Positions 8,914-23,097 are shown, counted from the stretch's first letter. The stretch: 64,000 nt of DNA from Zoogloea ramigera (GCF_006539865.1 NZ_BJNV01000002.1:62001-126000), one strand, 5' to 3'. Numbers and translations: made by a program. Notes: generated by a model not told the origin, from the sequence alone.

Positions 8914-9719
8914 ATCGTTCCCTCGTCGCCCGTCTGCTCATCGCGCTGCCGGCGGCCCTCGCCCTGGGGGCCTGCGTCGGGCCGCAGCCTGGAGGCTCCC
9001 TGGCCCGCATGGAGCGGCCGGTGTCCGAGATGCCGGTGGGCAAGGACGAGTCCCGCGGCAAGGCCAAGGTCCATGTCGAGCTCGGTCAGGCTTATTTTCA
9101 GGTCGGCCGCTACGGTGTGGCGCTGGACGAGGCCAAGGCCGCCATCTCCTACGACTCGCGCTACGCCCCGGCCTATCAGTTGATGGGGCTGGTGCATATG
9201 TTCCTCGAAGAAAACCAGATCGCGGACGCCAACTTTGCCCACGCGCTGTCACTGGCCCCGGGCGACCCCGAGATCCAGAACAGCTACGGCTGGTTCCTGT
9301 GCTCCACCGGCAAGGAGGCCGCCGGCATCGAGATGCTCCAGGCCGCCGCCCGCAACCCGTATTACCAGACACCCACCCGGGCCAACGCCAATGTGGGCCT
9401 GTGCCAGCTGCGGCTGAACAACGACGCAGCTGCCGAGCGTGCCTTCCTGCGGGCGGTCGAGCTCGACAACGGCAACCATCAGGCGGTCTTCCACCTCGCC
9501 GATATTGCCTACCGGCGTGGCGCCTACGAGGCCGCCAAGCGTTATGTGGCCGCCATCAACCAGACGGTCGAGCCGACGGCCGAGAGCCTCTGGTTGGCGA
9601 TCCGCATCGAGCGCAGGCTCGGTGACCGCGCGGCCGAGGCGAGCCTCGTGCAGCAGCTGCGCCGCCGTTTCCCCGGCTCTCCCGAATACCAGGCTTTCTT
9701 GCAAGGGCAGTACCAGTGA
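8910..9719 (+). CDS. pilW: Type IV pilus biogenesis/stability lipoprotein PilW (PilF)
   Basis: 269 residues. A lipoprotein signal peptide ends at the lipobox LGAC (lipidated C22). The rest is made of tetratricopeptide repeats, clearest at about residues 52-150 and 170-230. PilW sits on the inner face of the outer membrane and stabilises PilQ secretin multimers, so it implies type IV pili encoded elsewhere. It overlaps rlmN by four bases and rodZ by four (GTGA). Placement between rlmN and rodZ is the usual proteobacterial arrangement. Confidence 0.92.
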   Translation: MNRSLVARLLIALPAALALGACVGPQPGGSLARMERPVSEMPVGKDESRGKAKVHVELGQAYFQVGRYGVALDEAKAAISYDSRYAPAYQLMGLVHMFLEENQIADANFAHALSLAPGDPEIQNSYGWFLCSTGKEAAGIEMLQAAARNPYYQTPTRANANVGLCQLRLNNDAAAERAFLRAVELDNGNHQAVFHLADIAYRRGAYEAAKRYVAAINQTVEPTAESLWLAIRIERRLGDRAAEASLVQQLRRRFPGSPEYQAFLQGQYQ

Positions 9720-10627
9720 CCGATTCCCAAGCCGTGCCGTCGTCTGCGCCGACCTCCTCCCAGGACACCTCGGTGGGTGACACCCTGCGGCGCACCCGCG
9801 AAGCCCAGGGGCTCTCCATCTCCGAAGTCGCCAACGCGCTCAAGCTGAACGCGCGCCAGATCGAGGCCCTCGAATCGGGCCGTTTCGCGCAGCTTCCGGG
9901 GCTGGCCTTCACGCGGGGTTTCCTGCGCAACTACGCGCGTCTCCTCAAGATCGATGCTGCACCGCTGCTGGCAGGCCTGCAGGCGCCGGATGCCGGCGAG
10001 CCGATGGAGCTCGCGCCGGCCTCCAACGCCCATGGCGACATGCCGCAGGTGGGGCGCGGGCGTTTCCGCCGCTCGGTGATCCCGGGCGTGCTGGCGGCGC
10101 TGGTGCTGTTCGGCATCGTGGTGGCGGGCTGGTACTACGATACGCTCCGCAAGAAGCCGGCCGAGGAGCTCGCCCTTCCGGCGCCGGATGCCCAGCAAGG
10201 TGTCGCCGAGGGTGAGCCGGCCAGCGTCCAGCCGCCCCCGGCCGAGCCCGCCCCGAAGGCCGCCGAAGCCCCGGCCGCGCCCGCACCTGCCCCCGCCGCA
10301 CCGGCTGCTGCGGGTGTCCCGGTGCCCCTCAGCCCGACCGTCACCGAGTCTGCGCCGGTAAATCCCGCTGCTCCTGCCGCCGAGGCCGGGCGTGACCGGC
10401 TGGTGTTCCAGTTTGCCCAGGATGCCTGGGTCGAGGTCAAGGACAAGAGCGGCAAGGTCGTCTTCTCCCGGCTCGGCAAGGCCGGCTCCGAGGAGACATT
10501 CGACATCTCCGCCCCGGTTTCCCTCGTCATCGGCAACGCCCGTAACGTTAAGCTCCAGCGTAACGGCACTCTCGTCGACATCCCGACCCCCGGCAAGGTG
10601 ACCGTCGGGCGCCTCAAGCTAGATTGA
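9716..10627 (+). CDS. rodZ: Cell-shape protein RodZ (cytoskeletal HTH membrane protein)
   Basis: 303 residues with the RodZ layout: an N-terminal Cro-type helix-turn-helix (about 20-88, including the ALESGRF and [10 protein letters not shown] signatures), a single membrane helix (about 121-141), a Pro/Ala-rich periplasmic linker (about 155-225) and a C-terminal beta domain of the DUF4115 type. It links MreB to the cell-wall elongation machinery. It starts with GTG inside the pilW stop. The linker is low-complexity and likely varies between strains. Confidence 0.9.
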   Translation: MTDSQAVPSSAPTSSQDTSVGDTLRRTREAQGLSISEVANALKLNARQIEALESGRFAQLPGLAFTRGFLRNYARLLKIDAAPLLAGLQAPDAGEPMELAPASNAHGDMPQVGRGRFRRSVIPGVLAALVLFGIVVAGWYYDTLRKKPAEELALPAPDAQQGVAEGEPASVQPPPAEPAPKAAEAPAAPAPAPAAPAAAGVPVPLSPTVTESAPVNPAAPAAEAGRDRLVFQFAQDAWVEVKDKSGKVVFSRLGKAGSEETFDISAPVSLVIGNARNVKLQRNGTLVDIPTPGKVTVGRLKLD

Positions 10628-10638
10628 ATACTGCTGCC

Positions 10639-11889
<1,251 letters not shown>

Positions 11890-11920
11890 GCCCGCGCCGA
11901 TCAGAACAACAAAGGGAATC

Positions 11921-13216
11921 ATGAGCAAGACCCTCCAGGCCGTGCGCGGGATGAACGACATCCTGCCCGACGACGCCGAAGTCTGGGAGCAGTTCGAGGA
12001 CATCGTCCGCGACTGGCTGCACAGCTACGGCTACCGCCCGATCCGCATGCCCATCGTCGAGCCGACGCCGCTGTTCAAGCGGGCGATCGGCGAAGTCACC
12101 GACATCGTCGAGAAGGAGATGTACTCCTTCGAGGACGCCCTCAACGGCGAACACCTCACCCTGCGCCCCGAAGGCACGGCGTCCTGCGTGCGGGCGGCGA
12201 TCCAGCACAACCTGTTGTTCGGCAACCCGCGGCGCCTGTATTACCAGGGCCCGATGTTCCGCCACGAGCGCCCGCAAAAAGGCCGTTATCGCCAGTTCCA
12301 CCAGGTCGGCGTCGAGGCCCTCGGTTTCGACGGGCCCGACATCGACGCCGAGCACATCCTGATGTGCGCCCGGCTGTGGGACGACCTGGGCCTCGAGGAC
12401 GTCAAGCTCGAGATCAACTCGCTGGGCAGCAGCGAGGAGCGCGCAGCCCACCGGGCCGCGCTGATCACCTACCTCGAGGGCCACAAGGACAGCCTCGACG
12501 AGGACGGCAAGCGTCGCCTCTATACCAACCCGCTGCGCATCCTCGACACCAAGAACCCCGATCTTCACGCGATTGTCGAAGCGGCGCCCAAGCTCGCCGA
12601 CTTCCTCGGCGAAGAGTCGCTCAAGCACTTCGACGGCGTGCAGACCATCCTCAAGGACGCCGGCCTGCCGTACCGCATCAACCACCGCCTGGTGCGCGGC
12701 CTCGATTACTACAACCGCACGGTCTTCGAGTGGGTCACGACCCGCCTTGGTGCCCAGGGCACTATCTGCGCCGGCGGCCGTTACGACGGCCTCGTCGCCC
12801 AGCTCGGCGGCAAGCCGGCGCCGGCGGCGGGCTTCGCGATGGGCGTCGAGCGTCTGCTCGCCCTGTGGCAGGAGTCCGGTGGCCAGGCCGAACGCGTGGT
12901 GCCCGATGTGTACCTGGTGCACGCTGGAGAGGCCGCCCAGCGGGCCGCTTTCCGGGTCGCCGAAGGCTTGCGTGGGACGGGCTTTGCGGTCACGCTGCAC
13001 TGTGGTGGTGGCAGCTTCAAGTCGCAGATGAAGCGCGCCGATGCTTCCGGCGCACCGTTCGCCGTGGTGATCGGTGACGACGAGGCGGCGGCCGGTGAGG
13101 TCAGCCTCAAGCCCCTGCGCGACGGTGGCGAACAGATTCGCGTCCCGATGGACGTGCTCCCGGAAACCCTGGCGGACCGCCTGATCGAATCGGAAGAAGA
13201 CGATGGCAGCATTTGA
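11921..13216 (+). CDS. hisS: Histidyl-tRNA synthetase
   Basis: 431 residues. Class II synthetase motifs are visible: motif 2 in [20 protein letters not shown], the histidine-specific blocks [12 protein letters not shown] and GGRYDGL, and a C-terminal anticodon-binding domain from about residue 330. The ATG has AAAGGGA upstream. It charges tRNA-His. The end overlaps the next gene by 14 bases. Note the related HisZ at 20358, which lacks synthetase function. Confidence 0.97.
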   Translation: MSKTLQAVRGMNDILPDDAEVWEQFEDIVRDWLHSYGYRPIRMPIVEPTPLFKRAIGEVTDIVEKEMYSFEDALNGEHLTLRPEGTASCVRAAIQHNLLFGNPRRLYYQGPMFRHERPQKGRYRQFHQVGVEALGFDGPDIDAEHILMCARLWDDLGLEDVKLEINSLGSSEERAAHRAALITYLEGHKDSLDEDGKRRLYTNPLRILDTKNPDLHAIVEAAPKLADFLGEESLKHFDGVQTILKDAGLPYRINHRLVRGLDYYNRTVFEWVTTRLGAQGTICAGGRYDGLVAQLGGKPAPAAGFAMGVERLLALWQESGGQAERVVPDVYLVHAGEAAQRAAFRVAEGLRGTGFAVTLHCGGGSFKSQMKRADASGAPFAVVIGDDEAAAGEVSLKPLRDGGEQIRVPMDVLPETLADRLIESEEDDGSI

Positions 13217-13856
13217 CCTCGAAGAGCAGGAACAGATTTCCCAGATCAAGGGCTGGTGGGAGCAGTTCGGCACCCTCGTGACCGGCGCCGCCGTGGCCGC
13301 CGCCCTCGCCTCGGTTGGCTGGCAGGGCTGGCAGTGGTACCAGGGCAAGCAGACCGCCGAGGCATCCGCGCTCTACGCAGTGCTGCAGAAGGCCGCCAGT
13401 GAGAAGAACACCCAGAAGTCCCGCGAGGCGGCCGGCGCCCTTATCGAGAAATACAACGGCACCGCCTACGCCGACATGGCCGCGCTGCTGTCTGCCAAGG
13501 TGCAGGCCGAAGCCGGTGACCTCAAGAACGCCCGCGTTCCGCTGGCCTGGGCGGCGACCAAGGCCAGCGATCCCGCCCTGCGGGAGCTGGCCCGCCTGCG
13601 CCTCGCCACCGTGATGTTCGACGACAAGGCCTACGACGAAGCCCTGGCCCAGCTCCAGGCCCCGACCGACGAAAGCCTGGTCGCACGCTTTGCCGACCTC
13701 AAGGGCGACATCCTGCTTGCCCAGGGTAAGCGCGAAGAGGCTCGCGCGGCCTACAAGGCGGTCGTGACGGCCCTCGAGACGACGACCAAGAGCGAATCGG
13801 CGGCGCTGCGGGAGATCGCCCAGGCCAAGCTTGACGCCGTCGGGGGCGCGCAATGA
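13203..13856 (+). CDS. YfgM-like membrane-anchored TPR protein (ancillary SecYEG translocon subunit)
   Basis: 217 residues: a short cytoplasmic start, one membrane helix at about residues 22-41, then a periplasmic tetratricopeptide-like region. This is the YfgM/UPF0070 architecture, and its place between hisS and bamB is conserved in gamma- and betaproteobacteria. E. coli YfgM associates with SecYEG and the chaperone PpiD. The start lies inside the end of hisS and its stop overlaps bamB (ATGA), so the three are cotranscribed. Confidence 0.88.
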   Translation: MAAFDLEEQEQISQIKGWWEQFGTLVTGAAVAAALASVGWQGWQWYQGKQTAEASALYAVLQKAASEKNTQKSREAAGALIEKYNGTAYADMAALLSAKVQAEAGDLKNARVPLAWAATKASDPALRELARLRLATVMFDDKAYDEALAQLQAPTDESLVARFADLKGDILLAQGKREEARAAYKAVVTALETTTKSESAALREIAQAKLDAVGGAQ

Positions 13857-14986
13857 GGGCGCATACCCTGGCGCTGAGCCTCGCCGGCGCGTTTGTGCTG
13901 TCGGCCTGCAGTTCGCTCAACCCCTTCTCGTCGGAAGGCAAGCCGCCGGCGCTCAAACCCCTGGCGAGCCCGGTCAAGATGAACGAGGGCTGGCGCGCCC
14001 GGGTGGACGACGCTGGTGTCTTCGTGTTCCAGCCGGCGATCAGCGGCGGCGCCGTTTTTGCCACTGGCAAGGATGGTGAAGTGACGCGGATCGAGTCCGG
14101 CCGCACGGTCTGGAAGACGCCTCTCAAGACCCGCGTGTCTGGCGGTGTCGGGTCCGATGGCAATCTGGTTGCCGTGGGCACGCCCAAGGGCGAGGTCATC
14201 GCGCTCGACGCGGAAACGGGGCAGGTCAAGTGGCGTGTCTTCATCAACGCCGAGGTGCTCGCTGCGCCGGCCGTCTCGGGCGGCATGGTGGTGGTGCGCA
14301 GTGCCGACAGCCGCCTGTTCGGCCTCGACGCCTCCGACGGCAAGCGCCGCTGGACGTACCAGCGGGCCACCCCTGCGCTGGCCCTGCGTAACGCGGCGGG
14401 CGTGGTGATGGAGGGCAACTTCATCATCGCCGGTTATCCGGGGGGCAAGCTGGTGGCCGTCAATGGCACCAACGGCAGCCTGGCCTGGGAGGGCACCGTT
14501 GCGGTGCCGCGCGGTGCGACCGAGCTCGAGCGGGTGGCCGACATCACCAGCCTGCCGGTGATGACGCCCCGGGCAACCTGCGCCGTCGCCTACCAGGGGC
14601 GGGTCGCCTGTTTCGACATGAGCAACGGCACCACGCTGTGGACGCGCGACCTTTCCAGCTCCAGGGGCCTTGATCTCGACGACCGGAACGTCTTCGTGAC
14701 CGACGAGAAAGGTGCCGTTCACGCGCTGGATCTCGCCAATGGCGCCAGCGTCTGGAAGCAGGATCAGCTCGCTGGCCGCAGCCCCGGGCGCCCGCGGATC
14801 ATGGGCGAATACGTCGCGGTCGGCGACGTCGAAGGCTATGTGCATCTTCTCCGGAAAGACGACGGCAGCCTCGCTGGCCGCCACCGCGTCGATTCCAGTC
14901 CGATTCTCGCCGACCCGCAAAAAGCAGGCGGCGACATCGTCATCCAGACACGCAATGGCAGCCTCCAGGCCATCGGCGTGCAGTAA
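13853..14986 (+). CDS. bamB: Outer-membrane protein assembly lipoprotein BamB
   Basis: 377 residues. Lipobox LSAC gives lipidated C19. The mature part is an eight-bladed beta-propeller of PQQ-like repeats, each with an ALDAxTG/WxxxL-type pattern (for example VIALDAETGQVKW near 120). It is a subunit of the BAM complex that inserts beta-barrels such as those encoded at 28730 and 33447. It overlaps the YfgM-like gene by four bases. Confidence 0.94.
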   Translation: MRAHTLALSLAGAFVLSACSSLNPFSSEGKPPALKPLASPVKMNEGWRARVDDAGVFVFQPAISGGAVFATGKDGEVTRIESGRTVWKTPLKTRVSGGVGSDGNLVAVGTPKGEVIALDAETGQVKWRVFINAEVLAAPAVSGGMVVVRSADSRLFGLDASDGKRRWTYQRATPALALRNAAGVVMEGNFIIAGYPGGKLVAVNGTNGSLAWEGTVAVPRGATELERVADITSLPVMTPRATCAVAYQGRVACFDMSNGTTLWTRDLSSSRGLDLDDRNVFVTDEKGAVHALDLANGASVWKQDQLAGRSPGRPRIMGEYVAVGDVEGYVHLLRKDDGSLAGRHRVDSSPILADPQKAGGDIVIQTRNGSLQAIGVQ

Positions 14987-15007
14987 CAATAAGGGAGTCA
15001 CCGTAGC

Positions 15008-16336
15008 GTGAAACCTACCCTCGTCCTCGTTGGACGCCCCAACGTGGGCAAATCCACCCTGTTCAATCGTCTCACCAAGACCCGCGACGCGCTGGTCGCC
15101 GACTTTCCCGGCCTGACCCGCGACCGCCGCTACGGCCTCGGGCGTGTCGCCGAGCGCGAGTTCCTAGTGGTCGATACCGCCGGTTTCGATCCGGTCGCCA
15201 AGGAAGGCATCGTCCATGAAATGGCCAAGCAGGCCGAACAGGCCATCGCCGAAGCCGACGCGCTGCTGTTCATGGTGGATGCCCGCAACGGCCTGACCCC
15301 CCACGACGAGCAGATCGCTGCGCGCCTGCGCCGGGCGGGCCGCCCGACCTTCCTGGTGGTCAACAAGGCCGAAGGCATGAACCGCGCCGTCGTGTCGGCC
15401 GAGTTCCACGCCCTCGGCCTGGGTGACCCCCTGTGCATCTCCTCGGCCCATGGCGACAACGTGCATGCGCTGATGGAGCTGGTGCTCGAATCCTTCCCCG
15501 CCGACGAGGACGACGACGAGGCCGATGAGAAAGGCCCCCGCGTCGCCATCGTTGGTCGGCCGAACGTCGGCAAGTCCACGCTGGTGAACACGCTGATCGG
15601 CGAAGAGCGGGTGATCGCATTCGACATGCCGGGCACCACCCGGGACGCCATCGAGGTGCCGTTCGAGCGCAACGGCAAGCACTACACCCTCATCGACACC
15701 GCCGGCCTGCGCAGGCGCGGCAAGGTCTTCGAGGCGGTCGAGAAGTTCTCGGTGATCAAGACCCTGCAGGCGGTGGAACAGGCCAACGTGGTGGTGCTGG
15801 TCCTCGATGCGAGCCAGGAGATCTCCGACCAGGACGCCCACATCGGTGGTTTCGTCGTCGAGGCCGGCCGCGCGCTGGTGGTGGCCGTGAACAAATGGGA
15901 CAGCGTCGACGATTACCGCCGCCAGCGCATCAAGGAAGACATCGAACGCAAGCTGCCCTTCCTGGGTTTCGCCAAGTTCCTGTATGTCTCGGCGCTGAAG
16001 GGGCAGGGCATCGTGCCGATGCTGAAGGCCGTCGATGGCGCCTACGCCGCCGCGATGACCAAGCTGGCAACCCCGAAGCTGACCCGTCTGCTCCTCGATG
16101 CCACGCTCAAGCAGCAGCCGCCGCGGCACAGCGGGTTCCGCCCCAAGATGCGCTACGCCCACCAGGGCGGGATGAATCCGCCGATCATCGTCGTGCACGG
16201 CAGCGCGCTCGATCACGTGCCGGCGTCGTATGTCCGCTACCTCGAGCGCAGTTTCCTCGAAGCATTCAAATTGCAGGGCACACCGTTGAGGATACAATTC
16301 AAGTCTTCACATAACCCCTTTGCAAGCAAGGTTTAA
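15008..16336 (+). CDS. der: Ribosome-assembly GTPase Der (EngA)
   Basis: 442 residues with the double G-domain that is unique to Der: two [10 protein letters not shown]-loops (near residues 8 and 183), two DTAGF/DTAGL switch motifs, and N-K-x-D equivalents, followed by a C-terminal KH-like domain. It is essential for 50S subunit maturation. The GTG at 15008 has AGGGAG ten bases upstream. Confidence 0.96.
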   Translation: MKPTLVLVGRPNVGKSTLFNRLTKTRDALVADFPGLTRDRRYGLGRVAEREFLVVDTAGFDPVAKEGIVHEMAKQAEQAIAEADALLFMVDARNGLTPHDEQIAARLRRAGRPTFLVVNKAEGMNRAVVSAEFHALGLGDPLCISSAHGDNVHALMELVLESFPADEDDDEADEKGPRVAIVGRPNVGKSTLVNTLIGEERVIAFDMPGTTRDAIEVPFERNGKHYTLIDTAGLRRRGKVFEAVEKFSVIKTLQAVEQANVVVLVLDASQEISDQDAHIGGFVVEAGRALVVAVNKWDSVDDYRRQRIKEDIERKLPFLGFAKFLYVSALKGQGIVPMLKAVDGAYAAAMTKLATPKLTRLLLDATLKQQPPRHSGFRPKMRYAHQGGMNPPIIVVHGSALDHVPASYVRYLERSFLEAFKLQGTPLRIQFKSSHNPFASKV

Positions 16337-16375
16337 AGAGCCCACTTCCACACCAGTGAGCGGTCTGTTTGTTCG

Positions 16376-16404
16376 TGTTGCAACGCAGCAAATCGCTCTA
16401 TAAT
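16376..16404 (+). promoter_or_regulatory. Sigma-70 promoter for hfq
   Basis: A perfect TATAAT lies at 16399-16404. The -35 is less clear: TGTTGC at 16376 (17-base spacer) or TTGCAA at 16378 (15-base spacer). Transcription would begin near 16411, about 25 bases before the hfq ATG. This lets hfq-hflX-hflKC be expressed apart from der. Confidence 0.6.
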
Positions 16405-16435
16405 TATTTCAAACTAAAACCATAGAGGTTCTAAC

Positions 16436-16678
16436 ATGAGCAACAAGGGGCAACTTTTGCAAGATCCCTTCCTGAATGCCTTGCGGCGTGAGCACGTTCC
16501 GGTCTCCATCTACCTCGTGAACGGCATCAAGCTGCAGGGGCAGGTCGAGTCCTTCGACCAGTACGTCGTGCTGCTGAAGAACACCGTGACGCAGATGGTT
16601 TACAAGCATGCCATCTCCACTGTCGTGCCGGCGCGCCCGGTCAATATCCAGCAGGAACAAAACGAGGCAGCAAGCTGA
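16436..16678 (+). CDS. hfq: RNA chaperone Hfq
   Basis: 80 residues. Sm1 and Sm2 motifs are complete: [13 protein letters not shown] at the proximal face, [21 protein letters not shown] abridged here as NGIKLQG...FDQYVVLL, and YKHAIST with the conserved histidine. The C-terminal tail is short, as in most betaproteobacteria. It mediates small RNA-mRNA pairing, which is relevant to the putative small RNA at 7047-7161. It is followed by hflX as in E. coli. Confidence 0.97.
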   Translation: MSNKGQLLQDPFLNALRREHVPVSIYLVNGIKLQGQVESFDQYVVLLKNTVTQMVYKHAISTVVPARPVNIQQEQNEAAS

Positions 16679-16753
16679 CCTATCCGCTCAGTCATACGCT
16701 TGCTCAGCCGTTGAGCCGGCCGCGTCACGGCCTTTGCCAATCCGGGAGCCCGA

Positions 16754-17887
16754 GTGTTTGAAAGGCCTGCTTCGGGGACGCGTGCGCTACTGGTCCAGGT
16801 TGATTTCGGCCAGGGCAGTCTCGAAGAACGTCTGGCAGAGATCACCTTGCTGGCCGAAAGCGCCGGTGCAAGCGTGGTCGGTGTGGTTCAGGCCAAGCGC
16901 CAGGCGCCAGATCCCGCCCACTTTGTCGGCAAGGGCAAGGCGGATGAAATCGGGTCGTCAGCGCAGCTGAACGAGGCCGACATCGTCATCTTCAACCATG
17001 ACATCACTGCCGCGCAGCAACGCAACCTCGAGCGCAAGCTCAATTGCCGCGTTATCGACCGTTCCGCGCTGATTCTCGACATCTTTGCCCTGCGGGCGAA
17101 GAGCCACGAGGGCAAGTTGCAGGTCGAGCTGGCCCAGTTGCAGCACTTGTCCACACGCCTCGTGCGGGGCTGGACTCACCTGGAGCGCCAGAAGGGCGGT
17201 ATCGGCCTGCGGGGGCCCGGTGAGAAGCAGCTCGAAACCGACCGTCGTCTGCTTGGCGAGCGGGTCAAGCTGCTCAAGTCCAGGCTGGCGACCCTCGAGC
17301 GGCAGCGTGCCGTGAGGCGGCGGGCCCGGGAGCGCCGCGAAGTGCTCACCATTTCACTGGTGGGCTACACCAACGCAGGCAAATCCACGCTGTTCAATGC
17401 GCTGACCAAGGCTGGCGCCTACGCGGCAGATCAGCTCTTCGCGACCCTCGACACCACCTCCCGGCGGCTTTTCCTCGGCGAGGCGGGCAACGTGGTGTTG
17501 TCGGATACCGTTGGTTTCATTCGCGATCTACCCCACTCGCTGGTGGCCGCCTTTCACGCGACCCTCGAAGAGACCGTGTCTGCCGACCTTCTGCTCCACG
17601 TGGTCGATTCGGCCAGCGAAGACCGGGAAGGGCAGATCGCGGCGGTGAATGGCGTGCTGGAAGAAATCGGGGCGGGCAGCCTTCCCCAGATCCAGATCTG
17701 GAACAAGATCGACGCCACGCTGGCGAGCCCGGAAGTGCAGCGGGACGCTTGTGGTAAGATCTCGCGCGTTTTGCTTAGCGCCAGGACGGGCGAAGGCCTC
17801 GACCTGCTGCGTGAGGTGCTCGCCGACGTGGCACTGGCGCACAAAGCCGAACTGGCTGCCATTTCAGCGGCAGCGCAGGCTGGTTGA
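16754..17887 (+). CDS. hflX: Ribosome-associated GTPase HflX
   Basis: 377 residues from a GTG. It has the N-terminal HflX domain with the VGKGKADEI and HDITAAQQRNLE signatures, a Gly-rich linker (GGIGLRGPGEKQLETDRR) and a G domain with P-loop GYTNAGKST at about 203 and DTVGFIRDLP. It splits stalled ribosomes under heat stress. It lies between hfq and hflK, the standard order. Confidence 0.95.
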   Translation: MFERPASGTRALLVQVDFGQGSLEERLAEITLLAESAGASVVGVVQAKRQAPDPAHFVGKGKADEIGSSAQLNEADIVIFNHDITAAQQRNLERKLNCRVIDRSALILDIFALRAKSHEGKLQVELAQLQHLSTRLVRGWTHLERQKGGIGLRGPGEKQLETDRRLLGERVKLLKSRLATLERQRAVRRRARERREVLTISLVGYTNAGKSTLFNALTKAGAYAADQLFATLDTTSRRLFLGEAGNVVLSDTVGFIRDLPHSLVAAFHATLEETVSADLLLHVVDSASEDREGQIAAVNGVLEEIGAGSLPQIQIWNKIDATLASPEVQRDACGKISRVLLSARTGEGLDLLREVLADVALAHKAELAAISAAAQAG

Positions 17888-17970
17888 ACCCGCGCCCGCA
17901 TTCAAGGTCCTACATCTCCGCATTCACGACTATCCTGGAGCAGATTTTTACTGTGATCTCAGGCATCCTC

Positions 17971-19242
17971 ATGTCTCTAAACGATCCCAAATGGGGTAAG
18001 GGCAGCGGTGACAACCGCGGCGGCGATGGCAATCAGGGGCCTCCCGACCTCGACGAGCTGTGGCGCGATTTCAATCGGCGTCTGTCCGGCATGTTCGGCA
18101 AGACCCCCGGGCGGGGTGGCGGCTCCGGCGACGGTGATGGCGGCGGCAGCAAGTTCCCCGAGTTCAATTCCCGGCAGTTCGGTGGTGGCATCGGCCTGAT
18201 CGCGGCGTTCGTTGCCGTGATCTGGCTCGCCAGCGGCTTTTACATTGTCGACGCTAGCCAGCGTGGTGTCGTGCTGCAGTTCGGGCGCTTCCAGGAATCC
18301 ACCGAGCCTGGCCTGCGCTGGCGTCTGCCTTACCCGATCCAGTCCCACGAGCTGGTGAACCTCACCGGCGTGCGCACCGTCGAGATCGGCTATCGCGGCT
18401 CCGAGCGCAACAAGGTGCTGAAAGAGGCGCTGATGCTCACCGATGATGAAAACATCGTGAACATCCAGTTTGCCGTCCAGTACGTCCTCAAGGACCCGCA
18501 GCAGTACTTGTTCAACAACCGTAACGCCGACGACTCCGTGATCCAGGCGGCCGAAACCGCGGTGCGCGAGATCGTGGGCAAGAGCAAGATGGACTTCGTG
18601 CTCTACGAGGGCCGTGAGCAGGTGGCGGCCAACGCCCAGAAGCTCACCCAGGACATCCTCGATCGCTACGCCACCGGGATCCAGGTGAGCAAGGTGACGA
18701 TGCAGAACGCCCAGCCGCCCGAGCAGGTGCAGGCCGCCTTCGACGATGCCGTGAAGGCCGGCCAGGACCGGGAGCGTCAGAAGAACGAAGGCCAGGCCTA
18801 CGCCAACGACGTGATTCCGAGGGCCCGCGGTGCGGCGTCCCGCCTGATCGAAGAGGCCGATGCCTACAAGGGCAGGGTGGTTGCCCAGGCTGAGGGCGAT
18901 GCGTCGCGCTTCAAGCAGGTGTACACCGAGTACGCCAAGGCGCCCGAGGTGACCCGCCAGCGCATGTACATCGAGACGATGCAGCAGGTCTTCTCCAACA
19001 CCTCCAAGGTGATGGTGGACTCCCGTGGCAGCGGTAATTTGCTGTATTTGCCCCTCGACAAGCTGATGCAGAGCACCGCTTCGCCAGCGGCCAGCGCGCC
19101 TGTCGCCGAAGCCTTGCCGCAGGCCGGTCGCCCCGCCGCCGCGGCCGAGAGCAACATCTCGCCGCCGCGCGTCGACGCCTTGTCGGGCGAGGCGCGCAGC
19201 ACCCGTGAGTCGATTCGTAACCGTGAGCGGGGAGAGCGCTGA
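17971..19242 (+). CDS. hflK: FtsH protease modulator HflK
   Basis: 423 residues from the ATG at 17971. An open frame extends upstream to 17884, but the conserved start is SLNDPKWGKG. It has a Gly/Asp-rich cytoplasmic N-terminus (about 1-70), one membrane helix near 75-95, then an SPFH/band 7 domain. It forms a cage with HflC around FtsH in the inner membrane. The stop and the hflC start share a base (TGATG). Confidence 0.94.
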   Translation: MSLNDPKWGKGSGDNRGGDGNQGPPDLDELWRDFNRRLSGMFGKTPGRGGGSGDGDGGGSKFPEFNSRQFGGGIGLIAAFVAVIWLASGFYIVDASQRGVVLQFGRFQESTEPGLRWRLPYPIQSHELVNLTGVRTVEIGYRGSERNKVLKEALMLTDDENIVNIQFAVQYVLKDPQQYLFNNRNADDSVIQAAETAVREIVGKSKMDFVLYEGREQVAANAQKLTQDILDRYATGIQVSKVTMQNAQPPEQVQAAFDDAVKAGQDRERQKNEGQAYANDVIPRARGAASRLIEEADAYKGRVVAQAEGDASRFKQVYTEYAKAPEVTRQRMYIETMQQVFSNTSKVMVDSRGSGNLLYLPLDKLMQSTASPAASAPVAEALPQAGRPAAAAESNISPPRVDALSGEARSTRESIRNRERGER

Positions 19243-20159
19243 TGCGTGAACGTTTGCCTTTGTTTGCCGGCGTCGGGCTGTTCGTCTTCGCCATCCTGTC
19301 GATGAGCCTGTTCACCGTCGATCAGCGCCAGCACGCGCTGGTGTTCCAGCTGGGCGAGGTCAAGGAGCAGATCAGTGAGCCGGGGCTGCATTTCAAGATC
19401 CCGCTGATCCAGAACGTCCGCTACTTCGACAAGCGCATCCTGACCCTCGACACCACCGAGCCGGAGCGTTTCATTACCTCCGAAAAGAAGAACGTGCTGG
19501 TCGATCTGTTCGTCAAGTGGCGGATCGTCGATCCCAAGCTGTACTACATCTCGGTGGGCGGCGATGAAGCCCGCGCCAAGACGCGCCTCGAACAGACGGT
19601 CAATGCCGGCCTGCGCGAGGAGTTCGGCAAGCGCACCGTTCATGAGGTGGTGTCCGGCGAGCGCGACCGGATCATGGACGACATGCGGATCAAGGCCGAC
19701 CAGGACTCCCGCAAGATCGGCGTGCAGATCGTTGATGTTCGCCTGAAGCGTGTCGACCTGCCGTCCGAAGTCTCCGAGTCGGTCTATCGCCGCATGGAGG
19801 CCGAGCGCAAGCGGGTGGCCAACGAGCTGCGTTCCCAGGGTGGTGCCGAAGCCGAAAAGATCAAGGCCGATGCCGACAAGCAGCGCGAGGTGATCATCGC
19901 CGAAGCCTACCGCCAGGCCCAGATCGTCAAGGGTGAGGGTGACGCCAAGGCGTCGGCCATCTACGCCCAGGCCTTTGGCCAGAGCCCGGAGTTCTACGCC
20001 TTTTACCGGAGCCTTGAGGCCTACCGGAGCAGCTTCAAGAGCAAGGCCGACCTGATGGTCGTCGAGCCTAACTCCGAGTTCTTCAAGTATCTCAAGGGGG
20101 CAGGCGCTCGTTCGGCGCCGGCATCCGATGCCGCAAAGGGTGCCAAGAGCACCAAATAA
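19242..20159 (+). CDS. hflC: FtsH protease modulator HflC
   Basis: 305 residues: an N-terminal signal anchor (about 5-24), an SPFH domain, and a helical, charged region at about 180-240 that forms the cage wall. It is the partner of HflK. It is followed without a gap by a DUF2065 gene, whose ATG uses the last A of the hflC TAA. Confidence 0.94.
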   Translation: MRERLPLFAGVGLFVFAILSMSLFTVDQRQHALVFQLGEVKEQISEPGLHFKIPLIQNVRYFDKRILTLDTTEPERFITSEKKNVLVDLFVKWRIVDPKLYYISVGGDEARAKTRLEQTVNAGLREEFGKRTVHEVVSGERDRIMDDMRIKADQDSRKIGVQIVDVRLKRVDLPSEVSESVYRRMEAERKRVANELRSQGGAEAEKIKADADKQREVIIAEAYRQAQIVKGEGDAKASAIYAQAFGQSPEFYAFYRSLEAYRSSFKSKADLMVVEPNSEFFKYLKGAGARSAPASDAAKGAKSTK

Positions 20160-20345
20160 ATGGGGCGCACCCTTCTTCTTGCGTTCGCGCTGATGCTGGT
20201 GCTCGAGGGGGTGATCCCCTTCGTCGCGCCAGCCACCTGGCGCGAGACCTTCAGCCGGCTGATCCGCATGGCCGACGGGCAGATCCGCTTCGTCGGCTTT
20301 GCGTCGATGCTCGCCGGCCTCGTCATCCTGATTGTTTTTTCCTGA
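20160..20345 (+). CDS. DUF2065 (YjeT-like) small membrane protein
   Basis: 61 residues with two hydrophobic segments (about 3-22 and 42-60). The RPF-type central segment and the position after hflC match YjeT/DUF2065, a family of unknown function that regularly sits in the hflKC-purA region. The start overlaps the hflC stop by one base. Confidence 0.85.
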   Translation: MGRTLLLAFALMLVLEGVIPFVAPATWRETFSRLIRMADGQIRFVGFASMLAGLVILIVFS

Positions 20346-20357
20346 GGCGCCTTACCC

Positions 20358-22831
<2,474 letters not shown>

Positions 22832-22848
22832 TCGGGCTGCCGGCCATG

Positions 22849-22889
22849 TGATTCCGGGTGAGCGGCCCTTGCCGGGCTGTCCGGAATCA
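22849..22889. repeat. Inverted repeat after purA
   Basis: TGATTCCGG (22849-22857) and CCGGAATCA (22881-22889) are perfect nine-base inverted arms around 23 bases that themselves contain a GCCC/GGGC pairing. There is no T tract. It may be an mRNA-stabilising or REP-like stem at the purA 3' end. Only one copy is seen in the window. Confidence 0.5.
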
Positions 22890-22964
22890 CGCTGCGCAGG
22901 GCAGGGCCGGCATCCGCCATGTTTCCTTCAGGGTCCGGCCTTGTTTGATCGGATACGACGGACG

Positions 22965-22995
22965 AAAAAAAACCGATCAAACTTGACCGGTTTTT
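22965..22995. terminator. Bidirectional intrinsic terminator (purA / tRNA-Leu)
   Basis: A stem with arms AACCGATCAA (22971-22980) and TTGACCGGTT on the other side is flanked by eight A on the left and five T on the right. It can terminate purA reading rightward and, more strongly, the tRNA-Leu transcript reading leftward. Confidence 0.85.
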
Positions 22996-22999
22996 ATCT

Positions 23000-23084
23000 T
23001 GGTGCCCAGAAGAGGACTCGAACCTCCACGCCTCGCGGCACTAGTACCTGAAACTAGCGCGTCTACCAATTTCGCCATCTGGGC
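23000..23084 (-). tRNA. tRNA-Leu (anticodon CAG)
   Basis: The minus strand folds as a class II tRNA of 85 nt including an encoded CCA end. The acceptor GCCCAGA pairs with TCTGGGC; the anticodon stem CTAGT/ACTAG encloses TTCAGGT with anticodon CAG; a long variable arm follows, and the T loop is GGTTCGAGTCC. It decodes CUG, the most used leucine codon in this GC-rich genome. Confidence 0.95.
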
Positions 23085-23097
23085 AGCGATGGGCGCC

